Assembly: GCF_000340885.1 (NCBI RefSeq)
Contig: NC_020291.1
Span: 738,501 to 802,500, forward strand
Origin: Clostridium saccharoperbutylacetonicum N1-4(HMT)
Lineage (GTDB): Bacteria > Bacillota > Clostridia > Clostridiales > Clostridiaceae
DNA: 64,000 nt
Direction: 5' to 3'
The notes beneath the pieces were generated by a model, which saw only the letters and a program-made list of their open reading frames with translations, ran no database searches and had not been told where the DNA came from. Both the position numbers and the translations under genes were made by a program. This document shows positions 26,121 to 35,252 of this stretch, piece after piece; position 1 is the stretch's first letter, and each line of letters opens with the position of its first letter.

Positions 26121-27214
26121 AAAAATATTCAGCTATAATTTTGGCAGCTGGCTATTCTTCTAGAATGGGAGAGCTTAAGCCTATTATGGATTTCAATGGG
26201 ATAACCCCAATTGAAAGATGTATAAATCTTTTTAAAAATTGTGGAATTAATAATATTATTGTTGTTACAGGGTATCAAAATGGTAGAGTTCAAGATTTTT
26301 TAAAGGTTGGGATTAAAAACATAATAAACAATCAATATAGTAAAGGAATGTTTTTATCGGTACAAGCTGGAGTAGAAGCCGTTTCAGAAGATACAAATGC
26401 ATTTTTTCTATTGCCTGTAGATATTCCTTCCGTGAAAGAGCATACGATAAAAATGTTGCTTGAAAGGTATGAAAAATTAGATGATGGGATTTTATTTCCT
26501 ACATTTAATGATGAAAAAGGGCATCCTACTTTAATATCGTGTTCTTTAGTAAAAGAAATATTAACTCAAAAGCCAGCAGGTGGATTACGTGATATTTTAA
26601 ATATTCATAAGGAAAAGTGGCAGTTTGAAGAAGTAGTAGATAGAGGCATTTTATTGGACATGGATACGCAAAGTGATTTAAAGATACTTTTAGAGCATGT
26701 AGTAAGAGAACCCTTTCCAGATTACGAGGAATGCATGGAAATATTAAGATTATGTAATGTTAAGAAAGATGCGATTGAGCATATGAAGGCAGTTAGTGAA
26801 CTTTCAAAAAGAATAGCTGTATTGCTTAATGAAAAAGGTTATAACTTAAATGTAAATGCTGTTGTAGCTGGTGCATTGCTTCATGATGTGGCTAAGGGGA
26901 AAAAAGGACATGCACAAGAAGGTGCTAGAATTGTTGCAAATTTCGGATATGAATGTTTGAGTAAAATTATTGATGAACATATTGAATTGAAGAGTGTTGG
27001 AGAAATAAGTGAAAAGGAAATAGTATATATTTCTGATAAGTTAATAAAGGGCACTCAATATATCACTTTAAGTGAGAGGTTTGAAAATGCTTTTGAAAAA
27101 TATAAAAATGAACCTGAAATCTTAAAGCATGTTAATAGAAGATATGAACAAGCTAAGAAAATAAAAGAAGACATTGAGGAAGTATTAGGAACAAGTTTGG
27201 AGAACTTGAGGTAA
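26117..27214 (+). CDS. MobA-like NTP transferase fused to an HD domain
   Basis: Residues 1-190 form a MobA/MocA-like nucleotidyltransferase (IILAAGYSSRMGELKPIM; PVDIPSV; KGHPTL), the type that adds CMP or GMP to molybdopterin. The C-terminal half (about 205-345) is an HD phosphohydrolase domain with ALLHDVAKG and following histidines. MOP-type enzymes use molybdopterin cytosine dinucleotide, so a CTP:molybdopterin cytidylyltransferase role is likely. The fused HD domain, which may hydrolyse a nucleotide by-product, is unexplained. It matches the DVU_1551-type NTP transferase of the same neighbourhood. ATGA overlap with xdhC. Confidence 0.82.
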   Translation: MKKYSAIILAAGYSSRMGELKPIMDFNGITPIERCINLFKNCGINNIIVVTGYQNGRVQDFLKVGIKNIINNQYSKGMFLSVQAGVEAVSEDTNAFFLLPVDIPSVKEHTIKMLLERYEKLDDGILFPTFNDEKGHPTLISCSLVKEILTQKPAGGLRDILNIHKEKWQFEEVVDRGILLDMDTQSDLKILLEHVVREPFPDYEECMEILRLCNVKKDAIEHMKAVSELSKRIAVLLNEKGYNLNVNAVVAGALLHDVAKGKKGHAQEGARIVANFGYECLSKIIDEHIELKSVGEISEKEIVYISDKLIKGTQYITLSERFENAFEKYKNEPEILKHVNRRYEQAKKIKEDIEEVLGTSLENLR

Positions 27215-27220
27215 GAATCC

Positions 27221-27826
27221 ATGAAACGTTATATTTATCTTTTAAGACATGGAGAAACTGAATTTGGAAAAGAAAAAAGATATTTAGGTCATATAGATTG
27301 CAACCTTTCTAGTGAAGGCAAATATCAAGCAATGCGCTTAGGTGATATTTTTAAAGAAAATAAAATGGAAATAAAAAGTATTTTTAGTAGTGATTTAATA
27401 AGGTGTAAGGATACTATAAAGCTCGTATTCCCAGAAAGAGAAGTAACCTATTTAAGAGAACTTAGGGAAATTAATATGGGTATTTGGGATGGATTAACCT
27501 TTGAGGAGGTTAAAAGTAAGTATGCTGAAGATTATATAAATAGAGGTGAAAATATATCAAGCTTTATACCTAGTAATGGTGAGTCATTTATCCAATGTCA
27601 GATGAGGGCGATAGCTGTGTTTAAGGAAATAATTTGTTCAACGACTGGCAATATTGCTATTTGTAGTCATTCAGGATTTATAAGAGCGTTACTTTGTAAT
27701 TTATTAAATAAAGATTTAAAAGAGATTTTTGATATAAAGCAAAGTTATGGAGGAATTAATATAATAACGTTTGACAATTACAATTTTGTTGTCGAAGGTA
27801 TAAATCTTAAGAATGTGACTTGCTAA
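27221..27826 (+). CDS. Histidine phosphatase family protein
   Basis: This 201-residue protein shows the phosphoglycerate-mutase-like core: LLRHGET at 8-14 with the nucleophilic histidine, and the second histidine in CSHSGFIRALL. It resembles CobC/alpha-ribazole phosphatases, but no cobalamin genes are near. It starts 7 nt after the NTP-transferase/HD gene and is part of the same operon, so it may remove a phosphate from a molybdopterin intermediate or by-product (inference). Confidence 0.8.
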   Translation: MKRYIYLLRHGETEFGKEKRYLGHIDCNLSSEGKYQAMRLGDIFKENKMEIKSIFSSDLIRCKDTIKLVFPEREVTYLRELREINMGIWDGLTFEEVKSKYAEDYINRGENISSFIPSNGESFIQCQMRAIAVFKEIICSTTGNIAICSHSGFIRALLCNLLNKDLKEIFDIKQSYGGINIITFDNYNFVVEGINLKNVTC

Positions 27827-27871
27827 ACTGACTAGACTGAAGGTAAGGATTTAATTATTGGAGAGTAGAAA

Positions 27872-29197
27872 ATGAGTAAAACTATGTATGAAAAGTGGAT
27901 GGAAGATATAATCTTAGAAGAAACTGGTGGAAAAGATGTCAACTCTGAAATCTTAAAGCAATATCAAATAAAGGAAATTAGAAAAACAATAGATGTAGCT
28001 AAGAAAAGCAAGTACTATGGAGAAGTATTAAAGTATATTAGAAGTGAAGATATCAAAGATTTTGAGGATTTTAAAAAGCTTCCTTTTACAACTCCAAAAG
28101 CTTTAAGTGATAACCCTAAGAGTTTTTTGTGTACAAACCTTGAGGAGATATCTAGAATTGTAACAATAAATTCATCAGGTACAACAGGAATTTCTAAAAG
28201 AATTTTCTTTACTGAAAATGATCTTCTAAGGACTAAAGAATTTTTTAGATATGGAATGCTGAATTTAGTGAAACCAGGTCAGCGTGTAATGATTTTAATG
28301 CCAGGAAGTAGTCCTTCAAGTATAGGAGATCTTTTAAAACAAGGACTTGATGCTGCAGGTTGTGAAGGAATAATATACGGTCCGGTTTTTGATACAGAAG
28401 ATGCATTGAAAACAATAAAAGTAAATCAAATTGATTGTATTGTAGGAATTCCTGTTCAAGTATTTTATCTTGCAAAACTTAAGAGCAGTAATCCAAAATA
28501 TAAGAATTTAAAGCTTAAAAGCGTTTTATTGAGTGCAGATTATGTTCCAAGAGCAATTTGCGAGGAAGTGCATAAAGCCTTTAACTGTCCAGTCTTTACG
28601 CATTATGGTATGACTGAAATGGGATATGGAGGGGGCGTAGAATGCAGTGCATTAAATGGTTACCATATGCGTGATGTAGATATATATACTGAGATTATAG
28701 ATCCATTAACAGGGGAAGAGGTAACAGAAGGTAGTTATGGTGAAGTTGTTATTACAACTTTTAAAAGAGAAGGTATGCCTCTTATAAGATATAAAACGGG
28801 AGATATGGCTAGATTCTTAAAGAATGATTGTCTTTGTAATTATGTGTTTAAAAGATTAGATTATGTAACAGGAAGAGTTGATGAAAATATAAACTTTAAA
28901 GAGGGACGTTTTATTTCTATAGGAATGCTTGATGAAATTATGTTTAAAATTGATAATTTGCTTGATTATAAAGTCGTAATTGAAAAGGATAAATTTATAA
29001 CATTAAATTTGAGCATTATGCCTGTGAATAAGGATATTCCTATAAATTATAAGAATATTGAAGAAATATTTGAGAATGACAAATATTTAGGTCCACTAAT
29101 TAAGACCGAGAATATTTCAATAAAATTTACTGAAACTATAGATAATATTGATATAAGCAATGGGATGAAGAAAAGAAAATTACTAAATTGGAGGTGA
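27872..29197 (+). CDS. PaaK-like AMP-forming acyl-CoA ligase (DVU_1553-like)
   Basis: This 441-residue adenylate-forming enzyme has the nucleotide-binding loop [14 protein letters not shown] (near 98-111), the ATP motif [13 protein letters not shown] and [10 protein letters not shown], as in phenylacetate-CoA ligases. The usual substrate-specific C-terminal lysine region is not obvious to me. It corresponds to the DVU_1553-type ligase found with aldehyde oxidoreductase and trs genes. It could activate the acid formed by the aldehyde oxidoreductase, or adenylate an intermediate in cofactor modification. The family is clear; the substrate is not. Confidence 0.8.
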   Translation: MSKTMYEKWMEDIILEETGGKDVNSEILKQYQIKEIRKTIDVAKKSKYYGEVLKYIRSEDIKDFEDFKKLPFTTPKALSDNPKSFLCTNLEEISRIVTINSSGTTGISKRIFFTENDLLRTKEFFRYGMLNLVKPGQRVMILMPGSSPSSIGDLLKQGLDAAGCEGIIYGPVFDTEDALKTIKVNQIDCIVGIPVQVFYLAKLKSSNPKYKNLKLKSVLLSADYVPRAICEEVHKAFNCPVFTHYGMTEMGYGGGVECSALNGYHMRDVDIYTEIIDPLTGEEVTEGSYGEVVITTFKREGMPLIRYKTGDMARFLKNDCLCNYVFKRLDYVTGRVDENINFKEGRFISIGMLDEIMFKIDNLLDYKVVIEKDKFITLNLSIMPVNKDIPINYKNIEEIFENDKYLGPLIKTENISIKFTETIDNIDISNGMKKRKLLNWR

Positions 29198-29201
29198 TTT
29201 T

Positions 29202-30161
29202 ATGAGGGACAAGCAAGGAAGAAATATAAATTACTTAAGAGTATCAGTAACTGACAGATGTAATTTAAGGTGTATCTATTGCATGCCAGAAGCAGGAGTA
29301 GAAAGTTTAGAACATGATGATATTCTGCGTTTTGAAGACATTTTAAAAATTGTAAAGGCTTCTGCTTCACTTGGTATAAAAAAGGTAAGATATACAGGTG
29401 GAGAACCCTTAGTAATGAAAGATATAGATAAATTAATTTATGAAACTTCGAAACTAAAAGGCATAGAAGATATTGCAATAACTACAAATGGAATATTGTT
29501 AGCAGATATGGCAGAAGACTTAAAAAAGGCTGGTCTTAAAAGAGTAAACATAAGCTTAGATACCTTGGATAAAGATAAATTTAAGATGATTACAAGAATA
29601 GGCAATTTAGATAAAGTACTAGAAAGTATACATAAGTGTTTAAAACTTGGAATAAAGCCTATAAAAATCAATACAGTTTTAATGAAGGGCATCAATGATA
29701 CTGAATTTGAAGATTTTTTGAATTTAGCTAGAGAAATGCCAGTTGAAGTAAGATTTATTGAGCTTATGCCAATTGGTGAAAGTATTAAATTATATGAGGA
29801 TAGCAAAGTGAATTTTGAAGAAATTATTAGAGAACATTCAGAGCTTATTCCAATAGAAAATAGAAGAGGAACAACTGCTCAATTATATAAGATTCAAGGT
29901 TCAAAAGGAAAAATAGGATTTATTAGCCCAATAAGCTGCAAGTTTTGTGCAGATTGTAATAAAATAAGACTTACTTCCATAGGAACTATTAAGCCATGTC
30001 TTCATTCAAAAGAGGAGGTAAATCTTCGAGAATATTTAAGTAGTGAAGAGCTGCTTATGACTAAATTGAAATCAGCAATAATTAATAAACCACTAGAGCA
30101 TCATCTTGAAGAAGAAAGGACAAGTAGAACTGAAAAGATGATGTATCAGATAGGAGGATAA
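29202..30161 (+). CDS. moaA: GTP 3',8-cyclase MoaA
   Basis: MoaA performs the first step of molybdopterin synthesis. The 319-residue protein has the radical SAM cluster C20-x3-C24-x2-C27, the RYTGGEP motif, the C-terminal GTP-binding cluster C249-x2-C252-x13-C266 and the essential Gly-Gly C-terminus. It starts 4 nt after the CoA ligase gene (GGAGGTG site). No moaC, moaD or moaE lies in the window, so the remaining pathway is elsewhere. Confidence 0.96.
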   Translation: MRDKQGRNINYLRVSVTDRCNLRCIYCMPEAGVESLEHDDILRFEDILKIVKASASLGIKKVRYTGGEPLVMKDIDKLIYETSKLKGIEDIAITTNGILLADMAEDLKKAGLKRVNISLDTLDKDKFKMITRIGNLDKVLESIHKCLKLGIKPIKINTVLMKGINDTEFEDFLNLAREMPVEVRFIELMPIGESIKLYEDSKVNFEEIIREHSELIPIENRRGTTAQLYKIQGSKGKIGFISPISCKFCADCNKIRLTSIGTIKPCLHSKEEVNLREYLSSEELLMTKLKSAIINKPLEHHLEEERTSRTEKMMYQIGG

Positions 30162-30219
30162 AAAATATTATTAAAAAATTTAAAATAAAATTAGGGATAT
30201 TAGAAAGGAAGAATTTATA

Positions 30220-30654
30220 ATGAGTAAAGTTGTAGCAATTAATATTAGTAAAGAAAAGGGGGCTATTAAAAATCCAATAGAAAAAGGTTTATTTAAAGTT
30301 AACCATGGCCTTGAAGGAGATGCCCATGCAGGAAATTGGCATAGACAAGTAAGCTTGCTTGCAATAGAGAGTATAAAGAAAATGAAAGCAATTGGAATAG
30401 AAAAATTATCTACAGGAGAATTTGCAGAAAATATTACAACAGAGGGAATAACTTTATATGAGCTTCCTATAGGAACAAAGCTAAAAATTGGAGATGTTCT
30501 TTTGGAAGTTACACAGATAGGCAAGGAATGTCATTCTGACTGTGAAATAAAAAAATTAGTAGGTGAATGCATAATGCCTAAAGAAGGAGTATTTGCTAAG
30601 GTATTGGAGGAAGGTTATATTAACACTGGAGATAATATTGCAGTAATTAGTTAA
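30220..30654 (+). CDS. MOSC-domain protein
   Basis: This 144-residue single MOSC domain resembles the C-terminal part of molybdenum-cofactor sulfurases (GLEGDAHAGNWHRQVSLL; TGEFAENITTEG; IGKECHSDC with the conserved cysteine). MOSC proteins bind molybdenum cofactor and can carry sulfur to it. As the last gene of the island it fits final cofactor maturation with XdhC. AGAAAGGAAG precedes ATG. Confidence 0.88.
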   Translation: MSKVVAINISKEKGAIKNPIEKGLFKVNHGLEGDAHAGNWHRQVSLLAIESIKKMKAIGIEKLSTGEFAENITTEGITLYELPIGTKLKIGDVLLEVTQIGKECHSDCEIKKLVGECIMPKEGVFAKVLEEGYINTGDNIAVIS

Positions 30655-30676
30655 GTATAAAAAATTTTATAGATAA

Positions 30677-30986
30677 AGATATCCAAATCGAAAATTAGAC
30701 TTATGCAACAATTACCTAAATCAGATACATTTATCTTCCACAGGACTAGTGAAATTTTCGCTGGAAGGTTCTAAATGGCGGCTTGTCGTAATTTCAGCGT
30801 GTTCCAGATGTAAAATCTGGACAAGCTGTAAATAAAACAAGCCCCCATTAAGAACCATCATTAGCTCAATTTCACATGCCTGCTTCCAGAAAAATGTATC
30901 TGATTTCTAGTGTAGTGTTACGATTATAATTTCTCAATAATGCATATATATTACATTTATAAATTGAATTATTAATTTGGATATCG
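30677..30986 (+). repeat. MITE-like long-hairpin repeat, copy 3
   Basis: Same element and orientation as the copy at 13178 and inverted relative to 439. It begins with AGATATC and ends with GATATC, and its inner ~200 bp are nearly the same as copy 2 with scattered substitutions, such as CATCATTAGC for CTTCAACAGC. It lies directly behind the MOSC gene, closing the molybdoenzyme island. The following bases to 31235 contain a chemoreceptor leader but no other gene. Confidence 0.87.
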
Positions 30987-31235
30987 ATAATAATATTAGT
31001 TAATGTATATTCTTAACTAGAACTTATATATAAATGTGAATTAAAGTAAAGATTGCTAAGAAGCAGTATTAGGAAAGTTTTAAAACCTAGTATTGCTTTT
31101 TATTATGTTTATAAAATGAATTATTTGTAACATAAACTTAACAAAAAGTTTATGGTTTATTTAGACTATTGTCACAGGAATATCAAAAATGCCCAGTATA
31201 CTTAGAATAAATATCCATGAAGAGGGGGATGTAAT

Positions 31236-32948
31236 ATGCAAGGCATAAGAAATTTGTCTATTAAAATAAAATTATTAGCAGGATTTATAGTTATTGCTTC
31301 ATTAATAGCAGTAACTGGAATATTTGGAAGTTTTGGAATGGGAAATATTGAAAAGGGAGCAAATAATATATACTCCAATAGTTTACAGAGTATTGATTAT
31401 TTACATTCAATTAAGGAGAATTTATTAGATGAACTATTTGTAGTTCAAGGAGCAATTATGGATAATGACCCTGCAAAAACTAAAGAAGCAGTAAAGGTTA
31501 TTGACGAAGACCAAGTATCTATAAAGAATTACATTGAAGAATATAAGAAAACAAATATGACAGACGATTCAAAAAAAATATTTGATGATTTTAGTTCTCT
31601 CCTAGAAAAATATAAAAGTACGCGGAAGACTGTTACAGACTCATTAAATGATGGGAATTACAGTGAAGCTATTAAAAATCGGGAAAATATGTTTATAGAT
31701 AAAGACAATATGTTTAAGAAATTAAATGAATTGATTGAAGCCAATCAAAACTCAGCAAAACAAGTAAATGAAAGAAATGCAGAAGATTACAAAATTACTA
31801 TCAATATAATGCTTGCTATTTTAGTTGTTGGTATTGCGCTTGCAATTGCTATAGGTTTACTTTTATCTTTATACATATCAAATATAATGAAGAAAGTATT
31901 ATTATTTGCAGAGGCCTTAGGCAATGGGGATTTAACATATTCTATTGAAAGTAAAAATAAGGATGAACTAGGAAAAGTTATTACAGCACTAAATTTTGCA
32001 AAAGAAAAAATGAAAGCTGTAGTTGAGAATATCATAATTCAAGCACAAGGGGTGACAGCATCCAGCGAAGAATTATCTGCAACCTTGGAAGAAATGTCAA
32101 CAAATTTTCAAAATATAGATAGGAATACATCAGGTATAGTTCAAAATATTCAAGGAGTAAATGCGATTACTGAAGAGTTATCTTTAACTATGGGAGAAGT
32201 TAATTTAGGAATAGGTCAATTAGCTTCGAACTCTACTGAAAGTAGTCAACAATCTATTGAGATCAAAGAGAGAGCAACTAATATAAAAGAAAATGGTTTT
32301 AATTCTAAGAAGAGTGCTGATAAATTATATGATGAAAAACAACAAAATATACTTAAGGCTATAGAACAAGGAAAGATAGTTAATGAAATTGGAACGATTG
32401 CTCAATCAATTGCTGCAATAGCTGAACAAACAAATTTACTTGCACTAAATGCTAACATTGAAGCTGCAAGAGCTGGAGATCAAGGAAAAGGCTTTGCAGT
32501 TGTTGCAAATGAAGTAAAAGTACTTGCAGAGCAATCATCGGATTATGTTAAGAATATTCAAAACGTAGTTTCAAATGTTCAAGGTGCATTTAATAATTTA
32601 TCTGATAATTCAAAAGATATATTATTTTATATAGATAATAGTGTGAGAAAAGATTATGACTTGTTGATTAATACAGGAGAAAAATATGAAAATGATGCAG
32701 TATTTATCAGTGACTTATCACAAAATATCGCATCAATGTCTGAAGAGCTAAATGCATCTACAGAAGAAATTTCAGCAGTTATACAGACTATTGCAGAAAA
32801 TATGAAAAAAACTAAAGATAATTCAGAAGAAATTAAAGTAGGCATAAATGAAACTAATAAAGCAATTGAACAAGTTGCCATAGTATCTCAAGAACAAGCT
32901 GAAAGAGCAGAAAAATTAACTCAATTAGTTTTAAGTTTTAAAATATAG
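31236..32948 (+). CDS. Methyl-accepting chemotaxis protein (four-helix-bundle sensor)
   Basis: This 570-residue chemoreceptor has membrane segments at about 10-32 and 188-214, a helical extracellular sensor between them, a HAMP region, and the conserved signalling hairpin tip ([21 protein letters not shown], split here at 20 residues: [20 protein letters not shown]). The sensor lacks Cache or PAS features, so the ligand is unknown. The strong site GAGGGGGATG precedes the start. It is monocistronic and ends at a long stem-loop. Confidence 0.93.
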   Translation: MQGIRNLSIKIKLLAGFIVIASLIAVTGIFGSFGMGNIEKGANNIYSNSLQSIDYLHSIKENLLDELFVVQGAIMDNDPAKTKEAVKVIDEDQVSIKNYIEEYKKTNMTDDSKKIFDDFSSLLEKYKSTRKTVTDSLNDGNYSEAIKNRENMFIDKDNMFKKLNELIEANQNSAKQVNERNAEDYKITINIMLAILVVGIALAIAIGLLLSLYISNIMKKVLLFAEALGNGDLTYSIESKNKDELGKVITALNFAKEKMKAVVENIIIQAQGVTASSEELSATLEEMSTNFQNIDRNTSGIVQNIQGVNAITEELSLTMGEVNLGIGQLASNSTESSQQSIEIKERATNIKENGFNSKKSADKLYDEKQQNILKAIEQGKIVNEIGTIAQSIAAIAEQTNLLALNANIEAARAGDQGKGFAVVANEVKVLAEQSSDYVKNIQNVVSNVQGAFNNLSDNSKDILFYIDNSVRKDYDLLINTGEKYENDAVFISDLSQNIASMSEELNASTEEISAVIQTIAENMKKTKDNSEEIKVGINETNKAIEQVAIVSQEQAERAEKLTQLVLSFKI

Positions 32949-33001
32949 AGTTATATAGTTAAATTACGTGTTAGTTTTTTATCTTTTATAGTATTTGTGA
33001 A

Positions 33002-33052
33002 ATATAGATTGCTTCAAATGGAATAACATTTGAAGCAATCTATATTTATTTT
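33002..33052. terminator. Bidirectional terminator between convergent genes
   Basis: A perfect 19-bp inverted repeat (ATATAGATTGCTTCAAATG and its complement, 33002-33020 and 33027-33045) with a 6-nt loop is followed by TTATTTTAT. It separates the chemoreceptor gene from the convergent flavodoxin-like pair. Confidence 0.8.
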
Positions 33053-33121
33053 ATCATAGGTAATGAATAAAAAAGCTGGTTATTATTTAAATTTAGATAA
33101 ATAATCTTATTTACTTGAATT

Positions 33122-33769
33122 TTAATATATTTGTTTATATAATTCTTTAGGATTTAAATTATTACTTTTTGCTTGAGATTTCCAACTAATATTTGCAGCA
33201 AACTTAAATAAAAATTTGGGAATTTTAGGGCTTATAAGTAAGTTGTCAATATGAGATTTAGAAATATTTTCAATATCTTCTTTCATAGTCAAAAATGCAT
33301 TATATACAGGCTTTTTTAAACGAGAATTTATAGGCATATCTTTGGAGCTACCCATAAATTCGCCACCACCAATTCCTATACCGAAACGCCAATTAAAACC
33401 TAATTTTTTACAGTAATTTTTCATAATATCAATTGCGATTCTATTTTGAGTCCCCTCTAAAAAACCACAGTTAACTATGCAATACATGTCAATTTTAGGT
33501 GTATTTTTTTTATTAAGAATATCTTCAAATCTAGACATGAAGTCTAACATAGCACTTGGAAAACAATCAGCATATAATGGAGAAACAAATACTATCTTAT
33601 TACATAATATAATCTCTTCAATTAAAGAATCATCTTTCATAATATTATTAATAAAATACTCTTTTGTTTGAGTAGTACTATTTAAAAGGTTAGAAAGTTC
33701 CTTTATTAGATAACTAGAATTACTTTTTTCTTTTTTTGGACTTCCATTTATAAAACACAAATTAATCAT
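33122..33769 (-). CDS. NADPH-dependent FMN reductase / flavodoxin-fold protein
   Basis: This 215-residue flavodoxin-like protein has an N-terminal phosphate-binding loop typical of the group (INGSPKKEKSNSSYL) and the flavin-contact stretch VSPLYADCFPSAMLDFMSRF. The C-terminal ~50 residues are an extra basic region. It follows the other flavodoxin-fold gene at 13 nt and shares its promoter, so the two may form a complex or succeed each other in electron transfer. The substrate is unknown. Confidence 0.75.
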   Translation of the reverse strand: MINLCFINGSPKKEKSNSSYLIKELSNLLNSTTQTKEYFINNIMKDDSLIEEIILCNKIVFVSPLYADCFPSAMLDFMSRFEDILNKKNTPKIDMYCIVNCGFLEGTQNRIAIDIMKNYCKKLGFNWRFGIGIGGGEFMGSSKDMPINSRLKKPVYNAFLTMKEDIENISKSHIDNLLISPKIPKFLFKFAANISWKSQAKSNNLNPKELYKQIY

Positions 33770-33782
33770 AGACCAAACCCTC

Positions 33783-34295
33783 CTATAAATTTTTTATTAT
33801 TTCTTTGGCATCTGAGATATCTTTAATTACATAGCATTCGTGGTTAGGAATACAAAGATTAATAGCATTTCCTTTAACTAATGCTTTAAAGGTCTGTTCC
33901 TCCATAGAAGTTGCATCATTACCATAACCGATAACTATAAATTTGAGGTTAGAATTATCATAGCGAGGAAGATGATGCAGCTCTCCATTAACATTTTGAA
34001 AAAATGGGAGCAAAATTCCTATTGACCTATCTATAACATTTTTTACATAGGCGGTATAACAACCATATTTTATTTGGGTAATAATTATGAAAGTCTTTTC
34101 TTCTAAAATATATTTAGGCATTTCAGTATAGGAATCATTTATTATGCACTTACCAGGGGTTTTTGTCCAACAATTAAAACAACCGAGACATCCTTTGATA
34201 TTGTCTGATTCTTTTGAAAGGATTTTAGAATTTGAAGGTAATAAAGGTATAATTTCTTTTGAATCATGGGCATTTAAATCATGAATTAATAGCAT
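33783..34295 (-). CDS. Flavodoxin-family oxidoreductase with CxxCFNCW motif
   Basis: This 170-residue flavodoxin/NADPH-dependent FMN reductase-like protein carries GCLGCFNCWTKTPGKC, the iron-sulfur or redox cysteine signature of iron-sulfur flavoprotein-like reductases. The start of the usual GSP loop is reduced (LIHDLNAHDSKE), so this is a divergent member. It is divergent from the TetR gene at 34495, and its promoter carries two TetR-type operators, which points to induction by a compound such as a quinone or nitroaromatic (inference). Confidence 0.72.
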   Translation of the reverse strand: MLLIHDLNAHDSKEIIPLLPSNSKILSKESDNIKGCLGCFNCWTKTPGKCIINDSYTEMPKYILEEKTFIIITQIKYGCYTAYVKNVIDRSIGILLPFFQNVNGELHHLPRYDNSNLKFIVIGYGNDATSMEEQTFKALVKGNAINLCIPNHECYVIKDISDAKEIIKNL

Positions 34296-34343
34296 AAAAA
34301 ATCTCCTTTGTAATTTATATTAAAAAATGAGGTGCAAAATTCA

Positions 34344-34403
34344 TATAAGTTTACGGTGTAAACTTATAATTAGAATATCACTTTAAGTTTACAGTGTCAA
34401 CAT
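34344..34403 (-). promoter_or_regulatory. Promoter of the flavodoxin pair with two TetR operators
   Basis: On the minus strand TTGACA (34400-34395), a 17-bp spacer and TATTCT (34377-34372) form a good sigma-A promoter. A perfect operator, two 11-bp arms TATAAGTTTAC/GTAAACTTATA around GGT, spans 34344-34368 just downstream of the -10. A second, weaker copy (AAGTTTAC AGT GTCAACAT) at 34385-34403 overlaps the -35. The divergent TetR at 34495 is the likely ligand-responsive repressor. Confidence 0.8.
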
Positions 34404-34494
34404 GATATGGTACTATATTTGTAAAATAACTATTAGGTTAATAAATTAACGATATTAAAAATAAACAATAGATTTTTAGAAAAGAGGAATTAAT

Positions 34495-35088
34495 ATGGAG
34501 AGTGAGAAATATCACCATGGAGACTTAAAGGAAAGTTTAATAAAAATGGGATTGAAATTATATAATGAAGAAGGTGCTGACAAATTTTCTATCAGAAAAG
34601 TAGCAGCTTTGTGCAATGTAAGTCATGCTGCACCTTATAAACATTTTAAAAATAAAGAAGAATTGATTGATGCAATATCAGAATATGTTTTTAATAATTT
34701 TCAAAGCTCGTTAAGTGAGATAGTTGAAAATTATAAGGATGACCCATATGAAAGACTTATAGCTTTAGGAAAGAGATATGTTTTGTTTATGGTTGAGAAT
34801 CCAGATTATTTACAATTTGCTTTTTTTAAAAAATCAGATTCTAATATTGTTGTTGAAGAAAATAAATTAAATAATGTAGACTATAGATCATTTAATGTAT
34901 TTAAAGAATGTGCTGTTGATTTTCTAAGAAGTATTGATGTAAAAGAGCAGGAGTATGTGCAAAATATAATTGCTATGTGGTCAATGGTGCATGGTCTTTC
35001 CACTATGCTAGCATATAAGACATTTGTATATGAAGGAAATTATATTGAATTAGTTGAAAATATACTAAGAAATAATCTTAAGTTTTGA
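34495..35088 (+). CDS. TetR-family regulator
   Basis: This 197-residue TetR regulator has helix-turn-helix FSIRKVAALCNVSHAAPYKH (near 29-48) and an all-helical ligand domain. It is divergent from the flavodoxin-like pair and probably binds the AAGTTTAC-type palindromes in the shared gap, repressing that promoter and perhaps its own. AAGAGGAA precedes ATG. Confidence 0.9.
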   Translation: MESEKYHHGDLKESLIKMGLKLYNEEGADKFSIRKVAALCNVSHAAPYKHFKNKEELIDAISEYVFNNFQSSLSEIVENYKDDPYERLIALGKRYVLFMVENPDYLQFAFFKKSDSNIVVEENKLNNVDYRSFNVFKECAVDFLRSIDVKEQEYVQNIIAMWSMVHGLSTMLAYKTFVYEGNYIELVENILRNNLKF

Positions 35089-35198
35089 TTAGAAAATTTA
35101 TAGATAATAAATCAGATATTTTCAATAGTTGAGTTTGAGTTATTTGAACTATATTTCTATGGAATTATATTTATAAAAAGAATGCATATGGAGAAGGA

Positions 35199-35240
35199 GG
35201 CTACTTAAAGGAATAATAACTTTTAGTAGCCATTTTTTTT
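35199..35240 (+). terminator. Intrinsic terminator after the TetR gene
   Basis: GGCTACT and AGTAGCC (with flanking partial pairing) are followed by ATTTTTTTT. Confidence 0.75.
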
Positions 35241-35252
35241 AATAATAACATG

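Noticed and set aside
27221..27826. Cobalamin-pathway alpha-ribazole phosphatase (CobC)
   Set aside because: The fold fits, but the gene is embedded among molybdenum-cofactor genes with no cobalamin genes nearby, so only the family name is given.
29200..29806. Minus-strand open frames of 92 and 122 codons opposite moaA
   Set aside because: They lie antisense to a clear moaA gene, have leucine- and serine-rich shadow composition, and show no ribosome binding site.
13178..30986. Composite transposon carrying the molybdoenzyme island
   Set aside because: The flanking repeats carry no transposase and copy 1 lies elsewhere in inverted orientation, so mobility as a unit is not shown; only recombination between repeats is suggested.
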